A DNA stretch of 64,000 nt. It comes from JACKBJ01 sp964549495 (GTDB taxonomy: Bacteria; Chloroflexota; Anaerolineae; Epilineales; Epilineaceae). The stretch spans positions 5,682 through 69,681 of the forward strand of contig CAZJWJ010000013.1 in the NCBI GenBank assembly GCA_964549495.1, given 5' to 3'. Both the position numbers and the translations under genes were made by a program. Under the pieces are notes generated by a model. The model was not told the DNA's origin and did not search any database. It saw only the letters and a program-made list of their open reading frames with translations. This document shows positions 7,373-18,500 of this stretch, piece after piece. How positions within the stretch are numbered: position 1 is the stretch's first letter; each line of letters begins with the position of its first letter.

Positions 7373-9679
7373 ATGCTCGATCCCCAAACCCTGCTGGCCG
7401 GCCTCAACGAGCCCCAGCGCCAGGCCGTCGAGGCCATCGAGGGGCCGGTCCTGGTGCTGGCCGGCCCCGGCTCCGGCAAGACCCGCGTGCTCACCCACCG
7501 CGTGGCCTACCTGGCCGGCGTGGTCGGCGTGCCGCCCTGGCACATCCTGGCCGTCACCTTCACCAACAAGGCCGCGCGCGAGATGCGAGAGCGCCTGGAG
7601 GAGTTGATCGGCCGCGAGGCCCTGGGCCGGCTGACCATCGGCACCTTCCACGCCATCTGCGCCCGCATCCTGCGCCAGGAATCGGATGCCCTGCCCTTCG
7701 ACCAGCGCTTCGTCATCTTCGACACCGACGACCAGCGCCGGGTGGTCAAGGCGGCGCTGGCCGAGATGAACCTGGACGAGAAGCTCTACAAGCCGCGGGC
7801 CCTCCTGGGCGCGATCTCGACGGCCAAGAACGAGCTGATCCGGCCCGAGGCCTACAGCGCGCCGACCTACTGGCACGAGGTGGCCGGCCGGGTCTATGCC
7901 CGCTACCAGAAGCTGCTGCGGGCCAACAATGCCCTCGACTTCGACGACCTGCTGCTGGAGACGGCCGAACTGATGCGCGGCAACGAGGCGGTGCGTCAGC
8001 GCTACCGCGAGCGCTACGGCTTCCTGATGGTCGACGAGTTCCAGGACACGAACACGGCCCAGTACTCCTTGCTCAAGAGCCTGGCGGCGGCCGAGATCGC
8101 CGAGGCACCGCACAACCTCTTCGCGGTCGGCGACGAGGACCAGAGCATCTACCGCTGGCGCGGCGCGGACTACCGCAACGTGCTGCGCTTCAAGCAGGAC
8201 TTCCCGGGCACGCGGGTGATCCTGCTGGAGCAGAACTACCGCTCGACCCAAACCATCCTCGACGCGGCCCGGGCGGTCATCGACCGCAACCAGAACCGCA
8301 CCCGCAAGGAACTGTGGACGGAGGCCGGCGAGGGCCAGAAGATCATCCGCTTCGAGGCCTACGACGAGAACGAGGAGGCAGCCTACCTGGTGCGCGAGAT
8401 CGAGCGCCATGTGGAGACCGGCGGCGGCTACCGCGACTGCGCGGTGATGTACCGCACCAACGCCCAGTCCCGCGCCATCGAGGACGGCCTGGTCCGCCGC
8501 CGCATCCCCTACCAGCTGGTCGGCGGCACCCGCTTCTACGACCGGCGCGAGGTGCGCGACGTGTTGGCCTACCTGCGCTTCCTGCACAACCCGCGCGACG
8601 AGATCGCCTTGCAGCGCATCATCAACACGCCTCCCCGGGGCATCGGTCCCAAGGCCTGGGGCCTGCTCGCCGACTGGTCGCGCGCGCTGGGCGGCGGCAA
8701 GTGGGAGGCCCTGGAGGCCATCGCCCGCGGAGAGGACGAGACCCTGGAGCTGCCGGGCATGCCGGCCGTCGATACCCGCAGCCGCAACGCCCTGGGCCGC
8801 TTCCACGAGTCCATGGCCGAGGTGATGGGCGCCCGCGACAAGCTGCCGGTGCCCCAGCTGCTCGACCGCCTGCTGGAGACCAGCGGCTACACCACCTGGC
8901 TGCGCGATGGAAGCGACGAGGGCGAGGAGCGCTGGGAGAACGTCCAGGAGCTGCGCGGCCTGGCCCACGACTTTGGCCTGATGGCCCCCCAGGAAGGCCT
9001 GACGGCCCTCCTCGAGAGCGTCGCCCTGGCCAGCGACGTCGACCAGATGGAGGACGCCGGCCCGGACCGCGTCACCCTCCTCACCCTGCACGCCGCCAAG
9101 GGCCTGGAGTTCCCGGTGGCCTTCATCCCGGGCCTCGAGGAGCGCGTCCTGCCCCACTCCCGCTCCCTGGACGACCCGGAGTCGATGGCCGAGGAACGCC
9201 GCCTCTTCTACGTCGGCATCACCCGCGCCCGCCAGAAGCTCTACCTGGTCCACGCCTTCCGCCGCACCATCTTCGGCTCCAGCGAGACCACCGAGCCTTC
9301 GCGCTTCCTGGAGGATCTCCCCCCCGAGACCCTCGAGCAGCACCAAGAGCGCACCCGCAGCGGCCGCAGCGCCCGCCGCTCCCCCGCCGGCCCCAGCGCC
9401 TACCAACGCGCCACCAGCTGGTCAACGCCACAGGTCGGGGCCGGCCGGAGCGCCGGCGGCGGCACCAACGGCAAGAGCGGCAAGGGAGGCAAGGGCGACT
9501 CGGCCGGCGCCACGACCCCCGAGTTCCGCCCCGGCGACAAGGTCCGCCACGGCCACTTCGGCGCGGGCGTCGTCGTCTCCAGCCTCGTCCGCGACGGCGA
9601 CGAGGAGGTGACGGTGGCCTTTGCGGGGGCCGGCGTCAAGAAGCTGATGCAGCAGCTGGCCAAGCTCGAGAAGGTCTGA
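7373..9679 (+). CDS. pcrA: ATP-dependent DNA helicase PcrA/UvrD (superfamily 1A)
   Basis: 768 residues, normal length for PcrA. Helicase motifs in order: Q-motif LNEPQRQAV (11-19), Walker A GPGSGKT (31-37), TFTNKAAREM, Walker B with DEFQDTN, motif III GDEDQSIYRWRGAD, motif IV QNYRST, motif V TLHAAKGLEFP, and motif VI FYVGITRAR. After a Ser/Gly-rich linker (about 645-705) the C-terminus has the Tudor-like module FRPGDKVRHGHFGAGVV, which in PcrA contacts RNA polymerase. Function: 3'-5' unwinding in nucleotide excision repair, replication restart and removal of RecA filaments. ATG 7373 directly follows a -10-like element with no ribosome site. It lies just upstream of a secreted VWA protein and the recCBD operon but appears to have its own promoter. 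Confidence 0.96.
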   Translation: MLDPQTLLAGLNEPQRQAVEAIEGPVLVLAGPGSGKTRVLTHRVAYLAGVVGVPPWHILAVTFTNKAAREMRERLEELIGREALGRLTIGTFHAICARILRQESDALPFDQRFVIFDTDDQRRVVKAALAEMNLDEKLYKPRALLGAISTAKNELIRPEAYSAPTYWHEVAGRVYARYQKLLRANNALDFDDLLLETAELMRGNEAVRQRYRERYGFLMVDEFQDTNTAQYSLLKSLAAAEIAEAPHNLFAVGDEDQSIYRWRGADYRNVLRFKQDFPGTRVILLEQNYRSTQTILDAARAVIDRNQNRTRKELWTEAGEGQKIIRFEAYDENEEAAYLVREIERHVETGGGYRDCAVMYRTNAQSRAIEDGLVRRRIPYQLVGGTRFYDRREVRDVLAYLRFLHNPRDEIALQRIINTPPRGIGPKAWGLLADWSRALGGGKWEALEAIARGEDETLELPGMPAVDTRSRNALGRFHESMAEVMGARDKLPVPQLLDRLLETSGYTTWLRDGSDEGEERWENVQELRGLAHDFGLMAPQEGLTALLESVALASDVDQMEDAGPDRVTLLTLHAAKGLEFPVAFIPGLEERVLPHSRSLDDPESMAEERRLFYVGITRARQKLYLVHAFRRTIFGSSETTEPSRFLEDLPPETLEQHQERTRSGRSARRSPAGPSAYQRATSWSTPQVGAGRSAGGGTNGKSGKGGKGDSAGATTPEFRPGDKVRHGHFGAGVVVSSLVRDGDEEVTVAFAGAGVKKLMQQLAKLEKV

Positions 9680-9725
9680 GCGGTCTAGGTCTGGTAGACG
9701 CCGAGGCTCCGGCTAGGAGGCTCCG

Positions 9726-11774
9726 ATGAGGCGATCGCTGTACGGATGGATGGCGGGAGCGATGCTCTGCCTCGGCGCACGATCGCCGATTCTCGCGGAA
9801 CCAGCCCAGGCGGAAGATTCGGCGAGCAGCGTGGAGGACCTCGTCTTCTTCACCGAAGACACGGCCACGGAACCACGCATCGGTTGCGATGCGGTCTCGG
9901 TCGCCACCTTGACAGAAGGCGTGATCCACTTCGGCACCCAGAGGGTGTCCCCGGGTCGGATGGCCGGGACAGCCGAACTCGACACCATCGTCGCCATTCG
10001 AAGCAACGGCATGTCCGTACTCCAGGATCCCGTTCAACCCAACGGACCTGCCGACTTCTACATCTCATGGCGCGACGAGGGTCAAAGCTCGGGTTGGAAC
10101 GACAGCTACATCAACCTCCCCGAGGATGGGTGGTCCGCGACCTTCTCCGGTGGCCTCGCGATCACACCGGACCGACGGTGGCTCCTCGCTGCGGCCCAGG
10201 ACGGCGGTCCCTGGAGTTCGAACTGCGGTGCCGACGAGTATGGTGTCATCCAGCTGGACCTCGCGGATCTCGACCCCGATACCCACGAAGCGGGCCCGGT
10301 ACGGAATGTACACTTCACGCCGGCACCGGTCGCCGAGATCCTCTTGGCCGATCACGGTCGGGTGGCCCACATCCTCGTGCCCAAGCTCCGACCCTTCTCC
10401 GCCAGCGGATCGGCGCTCTTGCTCACAGTCGACAGCGACAGCCTCGATGAGATCGCTCCACCGATCCAGCTTCCAGATCTCGGCGGCAAGGATTCGAGTG
10501 AGTGTGGCCGTGCTCCCAGCGAGACCAGCGCCACGATCTCGCCGGACGAACGCTATGTCGTGATCAACCACCGGACCCGTCCTGAGATCGTCGTCGCAGA
10601 TCTGCGCGCGAGGAATGCCTGGACGCTTCCCCTGCGCGGAGTACCGGGGCTCGCCGAAGTCGGCGGCGTAGCCTTCGATCATTCCGCTCTGCATCGGGGC
10701 CTCTTCGCGGTCCACGGGTTGACGACCATCGCGGTCTTCGAATGGATGGATGATGCACCATCGAACAGACTGGCATACGCCACCGTGAGCCAGCCGCTGG
10801 GCGGAGGCACCAGTGGACCGCGAGGTTCGCTCGCTTGGAGTGGAGACGGCCGGTCGATCATCGCGGCGCAAGGCAATGCAGACGCCGAGTTCGGATCCTG
10901 GACCCTGAGTACCGACGGGCGGAGTCTCGAGCCGGCCGCGGCGTTCGAAGTCTGCGCCAATCGAAGGCACAATCACCCCAACGATGTCCTCACCAGCAAT
11001 GGAATCCCGAGGGCACCAAGCCCGACTCCAAGCCCCTCACCTTCTAGCACGGTGATGCCGAGCCCGAGACCCAGCCAGACCTCGACGCCGAAACCGAGCT
11101 CGACGGCCACCGCTCTGCCCTCCCCGACGATCCCGCCTCAGCCTCGACCCGTTCTGCTTCCTCTTCTTCTTCGAGAGATCTGTGTACCCGAATATCGTCG
11201 GGTGGCCGTCGCGCTGGTCATGGACGCCTCGACCAGCATGCTACAGCCCACCGGTGCGGGACGCAGCAAGCTCGAAGCCGCACGCGCGGCTGCGCGCGAG
11301 TTTCTGGACCAGCTGCACCTGGAACGCGGCGACCGGGCGGCCGTGGTGGCCTTCAACGCCGATGCGTTGATCCTTCAGCCGCTCACGGCGGAGCACCCGT
11401 CGCTCGTGGCTGCGCTGAATCGGATCCAGGCCGCACCGCAGACCTGCCTGGTCTGCGGGATCGAAACGGGCATGCAGGCGCTGGCCGGCCGCGAGCCGAC
11501 GCTTCAGCCCGTGATCATCGTGCTCACGGACGGTCGCTCCAATCCGCGGCCCGCTAGCGAAGCGGTGGCGATGGCAGAGCGAGCCAAGGCCGATGGCATC
11601 GTGATCTTCACCATCGGCATGGGAGAGGATCTCGATGTCGAGGCGCTCGAAGCCATCGCCAGCCGGCCGATCTACGCGTATCGCACGCCCAACGCAGAGA
11701 ACTTGTCCGACATCTACCGAGCCATCTCCGTGGCGCTCCCCTGCCCGAGAGACGTCTTCTGGGGCCGGCGATGA
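9726..11774 (+). CDS. Secreted beta-propeller-like / von Willebrand A surface protein
   Basis: 682 residues. An N-terminal signal peptide (about 1-28, AxA-like end at PILAEPAQA) is followed by a ~390-residue region with repeated strands of WD/YVTN-propeller style (SPDERYVVINH, WSGDGRSIIAAQ). A Ser/Thr/Pro linker (about 431-473) leads to the motif VLLPLLLREIC at residue 476 on. A VWA domain (about 490-670) then has intact metal-site residues DASTS (D500) and TDGRSNP, and the protein ends LPCPRDVFWGRR. Architecture and sequence match the protein at 59908-62247. Likely cell-surface binding or adhesion; ligand unknown. SD AGGAGG lies 7-8 nt before ATG. Its codons look less GC-biased than those of the flanking helicase and rec genes, which may hint at different origin or weak expression. 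Confidence 0.85.
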   Translation: MRRSLYGWMAGAMLCLGARSPILAEPAQAEDSASSVEDLVFFTEDTATEPRIGCDAVSVATLTEGVIHFGTQRVSPGRMAGTAELDTIVAIRSNGMSVLQDPVQPNGPADFYISWRDEGQSSGWNDSYINLPEDGWSATFSGGLAITPDRRWLLAAAQDGGPWSSNCGADEYGVIQLDLADLDPDTHEAGPVRNVHFTPAPVAEILLADHGRVAHILVPKLRPFSASGSALLLTVDSDSLDEIAPPIQLPDLGGKDSSECGRAPSETSATISPDERYVVINHRTRPEIVVADLRARNAWTLPLRGVPGLAEVGGVAFDHSALHRGLFAVHGLTTIAVFEWMDDAPSNRLAYATVSQPLGGGTSGPRGSLAWSGDGRSIIAAQGNADAEFGSWTLSTDGRSLEPAAAFEVCANRRHNHPNDVLTSNGIPRAPSPTPSPSPSSTVMPSPRPSQTSTPKPSSTATALPSPTIPPQPRPVLLPLLLREICVPEYRRVAVALVMDASTSMLQPTGAGRSKLEAARAAAREFLDQLHLERGDRAAVVAFNADALILQPLTAEHPSLVAALNRIQAAPQTCLVCGIETGMQALAGREPTLQPVIIVLTDGRSNPRPASEAVAMAERAKADGIVIFTIGMGEDLDVEALEAIASRPIYAYRTPNAENLSDIYRAISVALPCPRDVFWGRR

Positions 11775-11862
11775 GCTCGTTCGTATCCGTGAGATGCTGA
11801 CTCGTCGGAGGGCCGTGATCGAAACGACGGATCTCCGGCTGGCGATACAGCCAATCGCCGGT

Positions 11863-11868
11863 TAAGAT
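11863..11868 (+). promoter_or_regulatory. -10-like element of recC, leaderless arrangement
   Basis: TAAGAT lies 8 nt before the recC ATG (11877), with no Shine-Dalgarno between. A small inverted repeat, GGCGAT / ATCGCC (11841-11859), sits just upstream and could be a weak terminator of the preceding gene or an operator. Confidence 0.35.
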
Positions 11869-11876
11869 GGCCGGCC

Positions 11877-14800
11877 ATGCCCCCTGACACCTCCTCCGGC
11901 CTCCGCCTGATCCTCGCCCCGCGCACCGAGCCCCTGCTCGACGCGCTGATCGAGGGCCTCGAGCCGGCCCCGACCAACCCGATGGCCCGCGAGTGCATCC
12001 TGGTCCAGAACCGCGGCATGGCGCGCTGGCTGGAGCTGCAGCTCAGCGCGCGGCTGGAGGTCTGGGCCAACCCTTGGTTCCCCTTCCCGGAGGAGCTGGT
12101 CCGGCTGCTGTGGTGGGACCTGCAGCGGCCGGAGGAGGGCGCGCGGCCGGGGCGCTTCGACCGCGAGACCCTGGTCTGGAGCGTGGCGGCACTGCTGCCC
12201 GAGCTGATCGACCAGCCCGAGATGCAGCCGCTGCGCGGCTGGCTGGGCTCGTCACCGGAGCCGGGCCGCGTGCTCTCGCTGTCTCGACGCATCGCTGGCG
12301 TGCTCGACGGCTACCTGCTCAGCCGGCCCGAGCTCCTGCTGCAATGGGAGGAAGATCCGGAGACGGCACGCAGTTCGGAGCTGCCCGCCATCGCCGAGGA
12401 GGACGCGCGCTGGCAGGCGCGGCTCTGGCGCGAACTGGTCGCCCGGGCCGAACCGGACGATGCGCCGCATCCCGCCCGGCGGGCCCAGCAGATCCTCACG
12501 ATCTTGGATGGGCTGAGCCCTGGCGACGGCCGGCTCTGGCGCTTCCCGCGGGTCTTCGTCTTCGGGCTCTCGGCCCTGTCTCCGCTCTACCTGCGCATCC
12601 TCGCCTCCCTGGCCCGTCACGTCCCCGTGCGGCTCTACTCGCTGGCGCCCTCGCCGGCCGACGCCGAGCGCATGGCCCGGGCCGCGGAGTCGGCCGGCTG
12701 GACCGGAGACGCAGTCGTCACCGAGGAGCAAGTCGAAGTCCTGCTGACGACCCTGGAACAGGATCAGCCTTCACATCCCCTCCTGATCGACCAGGGCCGT
12801 GCCGCGCGCGAGTTCCAGATGCTGGCGGCCCGAGCCGGCGCGGACTTCGAGCGGCTGCCGGTCCGAGCTGGCGCGGCTCTCGAGCAGCAGTCGTCAGGCC
12901 ACGTCGACGAGCCGACCTTGCTGAGTCGCCTCCAGTCCGAGCTGGCCGCCGGCACCCCGGCCGGCCACCAACCGGGCCTGCTGCGCGCCTGCCACGAGGG
13001 CCAGGACCGCAGCATCGGCCTGCACAGCTGCCACGGCGCCCTGCGCGAGGTGGAGGTGCTGCGCGATCAGCTGCTGGATGCCTTCGAGACGATGGACGAT
13101 CTGGCGCCGCACGAAGTCGTGGTGATGCTGCCCGACGTCGAGGCCTATGCACCTTATGTCGAGGCCGTCTTCTCGATGGGCTACTCGGCCGGCCAGCGGA
13201 TCCCCTTCCGCATCGCCGATCGCGAGCCCGGCGCCGAGCGGCCGGGCGTGCAGGCCGTCCTGCGCGCGCTGCACCTCCTGCGCGGCCGGATGACCGCGCC
13301 CGAGCTCCTGGACCTGCTCTCGATGCCGGCCCTGCGCCGGGCCCAGGGTCTGGACGAGGAGGCCCTGGAATTGCTCCGCGACTGGATCGAGGCGGCCGGC
13401 ATCCGCTGGGGCCTGGACGCCGAGCATCGCGCCGCGGTCGGCCAGCCGCCGCTGGCCGAGAACAGCTGGCGTTGGGGATTGACCCGCCTGGCCCTCGGCT
13501 GGGCGGCGCCGGGCGACAGTCGGGGGCACTTCGAGGGGCTGCTGCCCGAAACGGCCGCGGCCGGTGAGCCGCTGCTCTTGGGCAGCCTGGCGGAGGTCTT
13601 CGCCATGCTCGACCGCTGGCGCGACGAGCTGCTGGAGGCCCGGCTGGGCATCCCCGCATGGGCCGAGCGGCTGCGCGGGATGCTGGTCGAGCTTCTGGGG
13701 CGGGGCGCGGAAGCCGAGGAGGATCGGCGGCTGATCGAGTCCAGCCTGGGCCGGCTGGTCGAGCGGGCCGAGCGGGCCGGCTATCGGCAGGCGCTGGGCT
13801 TGGACGCGGTGACGAACCTGCTCGAATCGGCCCTGGCCGAGGACCCGCCGGCCCGCGGCTTCCTGGAGGGCGCGGTGACGGTCTGCGCCCTGCAGCCGAT
13901 GCGCTCCATCCCCTTCCGGGTGGTGGCCATCGCCGGGCTGAACGACGGCATCTTCCCGCGCGGCGACCACCCGCCCGGCTTCGATCTGGCCGCCCGCCGA
14001 CCCCGCCTGGGCGACAACCCGCGCCGCGAGACCGACCGTCTGCTCTTCCTCGAGGCCCTCTGCTCGGCCCGCGAGCGGCTGATCCTGTGCTGGACCGGTC
14101 GCGACGCGCAGCGCGACATCGAGCTGCCGCCCTCGGTCGTGGTCAGCGAGCTGCTCGACGCCCTGGAGCGCATGGACGGTGAGCCGGAGAGCGCCCGCGC
14201 GCTGGTGCTCGAGCACCCCATGCAGGCCTTCAGCCCGCGCTACTTCGAAGGGGACTCGGCCGAGGATCGGGATCCACGCTTTTTCAGCTTCGCCGCCGAC
14301 TATGCCAGCACCGCCGCCAGCGGCCTGGGCTCGCGGGGCGCGCGCCCTCCTTTCCTGCAAGGCGAGCTCGATCCCTTGCCGCCCGAAGCGGATTCGGGCC
14401 CGCGCGAGGTCTCCATCGACCGGCTGACCTACTTCCTCGAATCGCCGGCCCGCCGCCTGCTGCGCGATCGGCTGGGCATCGACCCGCCACGGCAGGACGC
14501 GCCACTGGAGGATCGGGAGCCGATGGCGCTCGACGGGCTCCAGCAGTACCTCCTGGCCGAGCGCATGCTCGAGGCGCGGCTGGATGGGGCCACGCCCGAG
14601 GAGGCGCTGGCCATCGCGGGCGCCTCGGGCCGGCTGCCGCTGGGCACGCCCGGCCGGCTGGCGCTGCGGCCCTTGCAGACCGAGGTCGAGAACCTGCTGG
14701 CGCTGGCCGACCCGCTGCGCAGCGCGCCGCGAGCGCGGAGCCGCGCCGTCGAGATCGACCTCGACCTCGGCATCGGTGGTGATGTCGACGTCAGTGGCGA

Positions 14801-15539
14801 CGTCGACGTCGGTGGTGATTTCGGTGGAATCAACCGACCGACCACTCTCCGGTTGGCCGGCCGCCTGGACGGCCTGTGGCCGGCCGGCCGGGTCGAGATC
14901 GGCTACGGCAAGCCCAAGCTCTCGCGTGAGCTGCGGCTCTGGCTGCGGCATCTCTGCTGGAACGCCGCGGCGATCGAGGACGGCGCCGAGGAGCCGGCGC
15001 GCGACAGCTGGGCCATCGGCCGCGCCAAGAAGGGTGACGCGCCCGCGCTGATCCACTTGGCACCGGTGGCCGAGGCGCGGGAGCTGCTCACCGAGATCAT
15101 CGCCGGCTGGCTCGAGGCCGAGCGCGGGCTCTGGCCCTTCTTTCCCGAGGCTTCGCGGGCCTACTTCGAGGCCATCTCGCCCGAACTGCGGGCGCGAGAG
15201 CCAGCCCGGCGACCGAGCGCGGCGGGGGCCGCGGCCGGCGCGGACGCGGCGGAGATCGAGGAGGCGCTGCTCGAGGCCTCCAGGTCCTTCGGCTCCCATC
15301 TGGACGAGGCCTCGTCACAGGCGGGTCGCTACGGCGGCAGCGTCGACCTCGACGATGCCTACCTGGCCCAGGTCCTGGGCAGCGCGCGACCCTGGGATGC
15401 CGACCACGCGGTCGTCGACCCGCAGCTGGTCGACCGCTTCGCCGAGCTGGCGCTGCGCATCTGGACGCCCTTCGAGGCCGCGGCCGAGCGCTTCGAGGGC
15501 GAGGCGGCCCGGGCCTGGATCGAGGAGCGCATCGGATGA
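11877..15539 (+). CDS. recC: Exodeoxyribonuclease V gamma chain RecC
   Basis: 1220 residues, close to the usual ~1100-1150. The N-terminus matches RecC's inactive-helicase start: NRGMARWLELQLSARLEVWANPWFPFPEELV. Other RecC-typical segments are LHSCHGALREVEVLRDQLLD, MLPDVEAYAPYVEAVF, VTVCALQPMRSIPFRVVAI and GLNDGIFPRGDHPPGFD. The C-terminal nuclease-like fold (LRLAGRLDGLW) lacks catalytic residues, as expected. In the RecBCD complex RecC holds the others together, splits the strands and scans for Chi. An unusual Gly/Asp repeat insertion sits at about residues 960-985 (GGDVDVSGDVDVGGDFGG). The TGA overlaps the recB ATG (ATGA), so the three rec genes form one tightly coupled operon. Confidence 0.93.
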   Translation: MPPDTSSGLRLILAPRTEPLLDALIEGLEPAPTNPMARECILVQNRGMARWLELQLSARLEVWANPWFPFPEELVRLLWWDLQRPEEGARPGRFDRETLVWSVAALLPELIDQPEMQPLRGWLGSSPEPGRVLSLSRRIAGVLDGYLLSRPELLLQWEEDPETARSSELPAIAEEDARWQARLWRELVARAEPDDAPHPARRAQQILTILDGLSPGDGRLWRFPRVFVFGLSALSPLYLRILASLARHVPVRLYSLAPSPADAERMARAAESAGWTGDAVVTEEQVEVLLTTLEQDQPSHPLLIDQGRAAREFQMLAARAGADFERLPVRAGAALEQQSSGHVDEPTLLSRLQSELAAGTPAGHQPGLLRACHEGQDRSIGLHSCHGALREVEVLRDQLLDAFETMDDLAPHEVVVMLPDVEAYAPYVEAVFSMGYSAGQRIPFRIADREPGAERPGVQAVLRALHLLRGRMTAPELLDLLSMPALRRAQGLDEEALELLRDWIEAAGIRWGLDAEHRAAVGQPPLAENSWRWGLTRLALGWAAPGDSRGHFEGLLPETAAAGEPLLLGSLAEVFAMLDRWRDELLEARLGIPAWAERLRGMLVELLGRGAEAEEDRRLIESSLGRLVERAERAGYRQALGLDAVTNLLESALAEDPPARGFLEGAVTVCALQPMRSIPFRVVAIAGLNDGIFPRGDHPPGFDLAARRPRLGDNPRRETDRLLFLEALCSARERLILCWTGRDAQRDIELPPSVVVSELLDALERMDGEPESARALVLEHPMQAFSPRYFEGDSAEDRDPRFFSFAADYASTAASGLGSRGARPPFLQGELDPLPPEADSGPREVSIDRLTYFLESPARRLLRDRLGIDPPRQDAPLEDREPMALDGLQQYLLAERMLEARLDGATPEEALAIAGASGRLPLGTPGRLALRPLQTEVENLLALADPLRSAPRARSRAVEIDLDLGIGGDVDVSGDVDVGGDFGGINRPTTLRLAGRLDGLWPAGRVEIGYGKPKLSRELRLWLRHLCWNAAAIEDGAEEPARDSWAIGRAKKGDAPALIHLAPVAEARELLTEIIAGWLEAERGLWPFFPEASRAYFEAISPELRAREPARRPSAAGAAAGADAAEIEEALLEASRSFGSHLDEASSQAGRYGGSVDLDDAYLAQVLGSARPWDADHAVVDPQLVDRFAELALRIWTPFEAAAERFEGEAARAWIEERIG

Positions 15540-18500
15540 GCGGCGCAAGCCTTGGCTTCGGGACCCTCGATCCCTATCGCCTGCCCTTGGACGGCATGCA
15601 GCTGATCGAGGCCAGCGCCGGCACGGGCAAGACCTACACCATCGGCAGCCTGGTGCTGCGGCTACTGCTCGAGGGGCCGGCCGGCAGCGCGTCACCACCC
15701 GGCATCGACCAGATCCTGGTGGTCACCTTCACCCACGCCGCCACCGGCGAATTGCGCGGGCGCATCCGCCAGCGCCTGAGCGCCGCCCTGCGCCAGCTGG
15801 AGGGCGGGCCGCCGGGCGAGGATCCGGACTTCGCGGCTTGGCTGGAGGCTCGTGCCGGCCTCGCGGATGAGGCCGCCGGTGAAGCGGTCGGCGAGGGCAA
15901 CGAGGTCAAGGAGGTCGACGAGGTCGACGACGGACGGCTCCGGGAATGCCGGCAGCGCCTGCGCCAGGCCCTGCGCGACTTCGACGACGCGGCCATCTTC
16001 ACCATCCACGGCTTCTGCCAGCGCATGCTGCGCGACTACGCCTTCGAGAGCGGCGTCGACTTCGATCTGGAGCTGGTCGGCCAGGAGACCACGCTGCGCC
16101 GGACGGCGGTGCAGGACTACTGGGCCCGCGTGACCTACGACGCGCCGGAGTTGGCCGTGGCCTGGCTCTGGGAGGACGGCAAGCTGGGACTGAAGGAGAT
16201 GGACGCATTGGGCAAAGGCATGGCCGGCAGCCCCCTGCTCGAACGCGTCCCGGGCATCCCGGAGCCCAAGGGGTCGGACGAATTGTCCGGGCGCGCCGAA
16301 TCGCGAGGGCTTCCGACGGCTGCCGGCAACGGCGACGCGGATCTCGATGTCGACGCGATCGCCGCATCGGAGTCCGACTGCGCCCGAGCCTGGGCGTCCA
16401 TGGCCGATGCCTGGCGAGCGGACGGAATGGGCGCCCTGGAGCGGCTGGTCGAGGCGGCCGCCGCCAAGCAGATCAACGGCGGAACCTATCGCGAGGCTAC
16501 GGTCCGGGGATCCTGGCCGGCCCAGATCGAGTCGCTGCTGTCCACCCGGCCCGGCTGGCCGGGCTCGTCCGAGCGCTCGCTGCTGGGCAAGCTCGCGGCC
16601 GGCCACATGAAGGTCAACAAGGGCGGCCAGGAACCCGAGCATCCGCTCTTCGATGCCTGCGCGGACCTGCTCGAAGCCTTGGAAGGCGCCGAGCCGGCAC
16701 TCGAGGCCTGGGGCCTGCAGCTGCGCCACGGGCTCGACGCCTGGCTGAAGCGCGAGCTGCCAGAGCGCAAGCGCAGGGCGCGGCAGCAGTCCTTCGACGA
16801 CCTGCTGCTCCAACTCCACGGCGCCCTGGAGGGTGACGGTCCGGACGCGCGGCGCCTGGCGGGTCGCATCCGCGGGCGCTTCAAGGCGGCGCTGATCGAC
16901 GAGTTCCAGGACACCGACCGGGTGCAGTACGAGAACTTCCAGCGGGTCTTCGCGCCGGATGCGGGGTCGAGGGGGCGATCCACGCCGGGGGCCGACGAAG
17001 GTGGATCGTCCGAGACCGGAGCGCCTGACGTCACGATGCTCGACGATGGCTCGTCCGCGACGTCGATCGGCGGCATCGCGACGCCGCTGCTCTTGATCGG
17101 CGACCCCAAGCAGGCCATTTATGCCTTTCGGGGCGCGGACATCTTTGCCTACCTGGAGGCGGTCCGGCGGGTCGGGCCGGCGCGCCGGCATGGCCTGGAG
17201 GTCAACTTCCGCAGCGACCGCTCGCTGGTCGAGGCGGTCAACCAGGTCTGGCGCCGCGCCGAGCTGCCCTTCCTCTTCGATCGGATCCCCTTCCATCCGG
17301 TGCGCGCCCGGCACGAGGATCGCGTCGAGGGCGCGGCTGAGCCCCTGACCCTGGCCTACATCCCGGCGACGGTCGCCAATCCGGACGACAAGGCATCTCC
17401 AGTCAAGGCCGACGACGCCAAGCGTGCCGCGGCACTCGCCGCGGCCACGGCGGTGCGCCACCTGCTGGATTCGCAGCAGCAATTGCAGGACACGTCGGGT
17501 CGACTCCACCCGGTGACGGCCGGGGACGTGGCGATCTTGGTGCGAGAGAACAAGCAGGCTTGGCAGATGCTGCGACTTCTGCGCGACCATCGCGTGCCGG
17601 CCGTGCTGCACACCGACGCCAGCGTGCTGGCCCAGCCCGAGGCCGAGGAGATGCGGCTGATCCTGGCCGCCCTGCTCGAGCCGGCCCAGCCCCGCCGCTT
17701 GCGCAGCGCACTGGCCACGCCGGCCCTGGGCCTCGACGCGCGGGAGATCGACCGGCTGAGCCGCGACGAGCGGGGCTGGGAGGGCTGGATCGCCCGCTTC
17801 CGCGCTTGGCAGGAGGCCTGGCGCGATGCCGGCATCCTGCCGGCGCTGCGGCGCCTGATCGATGAAGCGGGCGTGGCCCGGCGCCTGCTGGAATTGCAGG
17901 ACGGGGAGCGGCGCCTGTCCAACCTGCTCCATCTGGCCGAGCTCCTGCAGGGCGTCAGCTTCCGCGAGGATCTGGGGCCGGAGAGCCTGGTGGCGCGCTA
18001 CGACCGGCTCTGCCAGGAGGCGGGCGACTCGGAAGGGGCCGGCGACTTGGGCGATACGGCCCAGCTGCGCCTGGAGCGCGACGAGGCGGCGGTGCAGGTC
18101 GTCACCGTGCACAAGGCCAAGGGGCTGGAATATCCCTTCGTCTTCTGCCCCTTCCTGTGGACCGGTGCGCGGAGCCCGACGCACTACCATCCGCCGACCG
18201 CCTACCACGACCTGGACGGCGACTGCCACCAGCGGCTGGACATCGGGCCCGAGCTTGGAGATGCCGGCCAGCGCGCTGCCCGGCTCGAGGGCCTGGCCGA
18301 GGACCTGCGCCTGCTCTACGTGGCCATGACCCGCGCGCGGCACGGCCTGTGGTTGGCGCTCGGCCCCTTCTACGGCTTCGAGAGCAGCGCCCTGGCCTAC
18401 CTGCTCCAGTCCGGTCCGGCGGCTGGCCAGCGCCCCGAGGCCGAGGCGAGCGCCGAGATGCTGGCGGCCTGGTGCGACCGGCTGACGGAGGCCGCCAAGG

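Noticed and set aside
6071..9406. Minus-strand frame of 1111 codons covering the helicase gene
   Set aside because: Only the part up to ATG 7156 (S1 protein) is real; the remainder is the antisense shadow of pcrA.
14764..14830. Possible frameshift in recC at the Gly/Asp repeat
   Set aside because: The frame stays open and resumes RecC-like sequence on both sides; it is an insertion, not a break.
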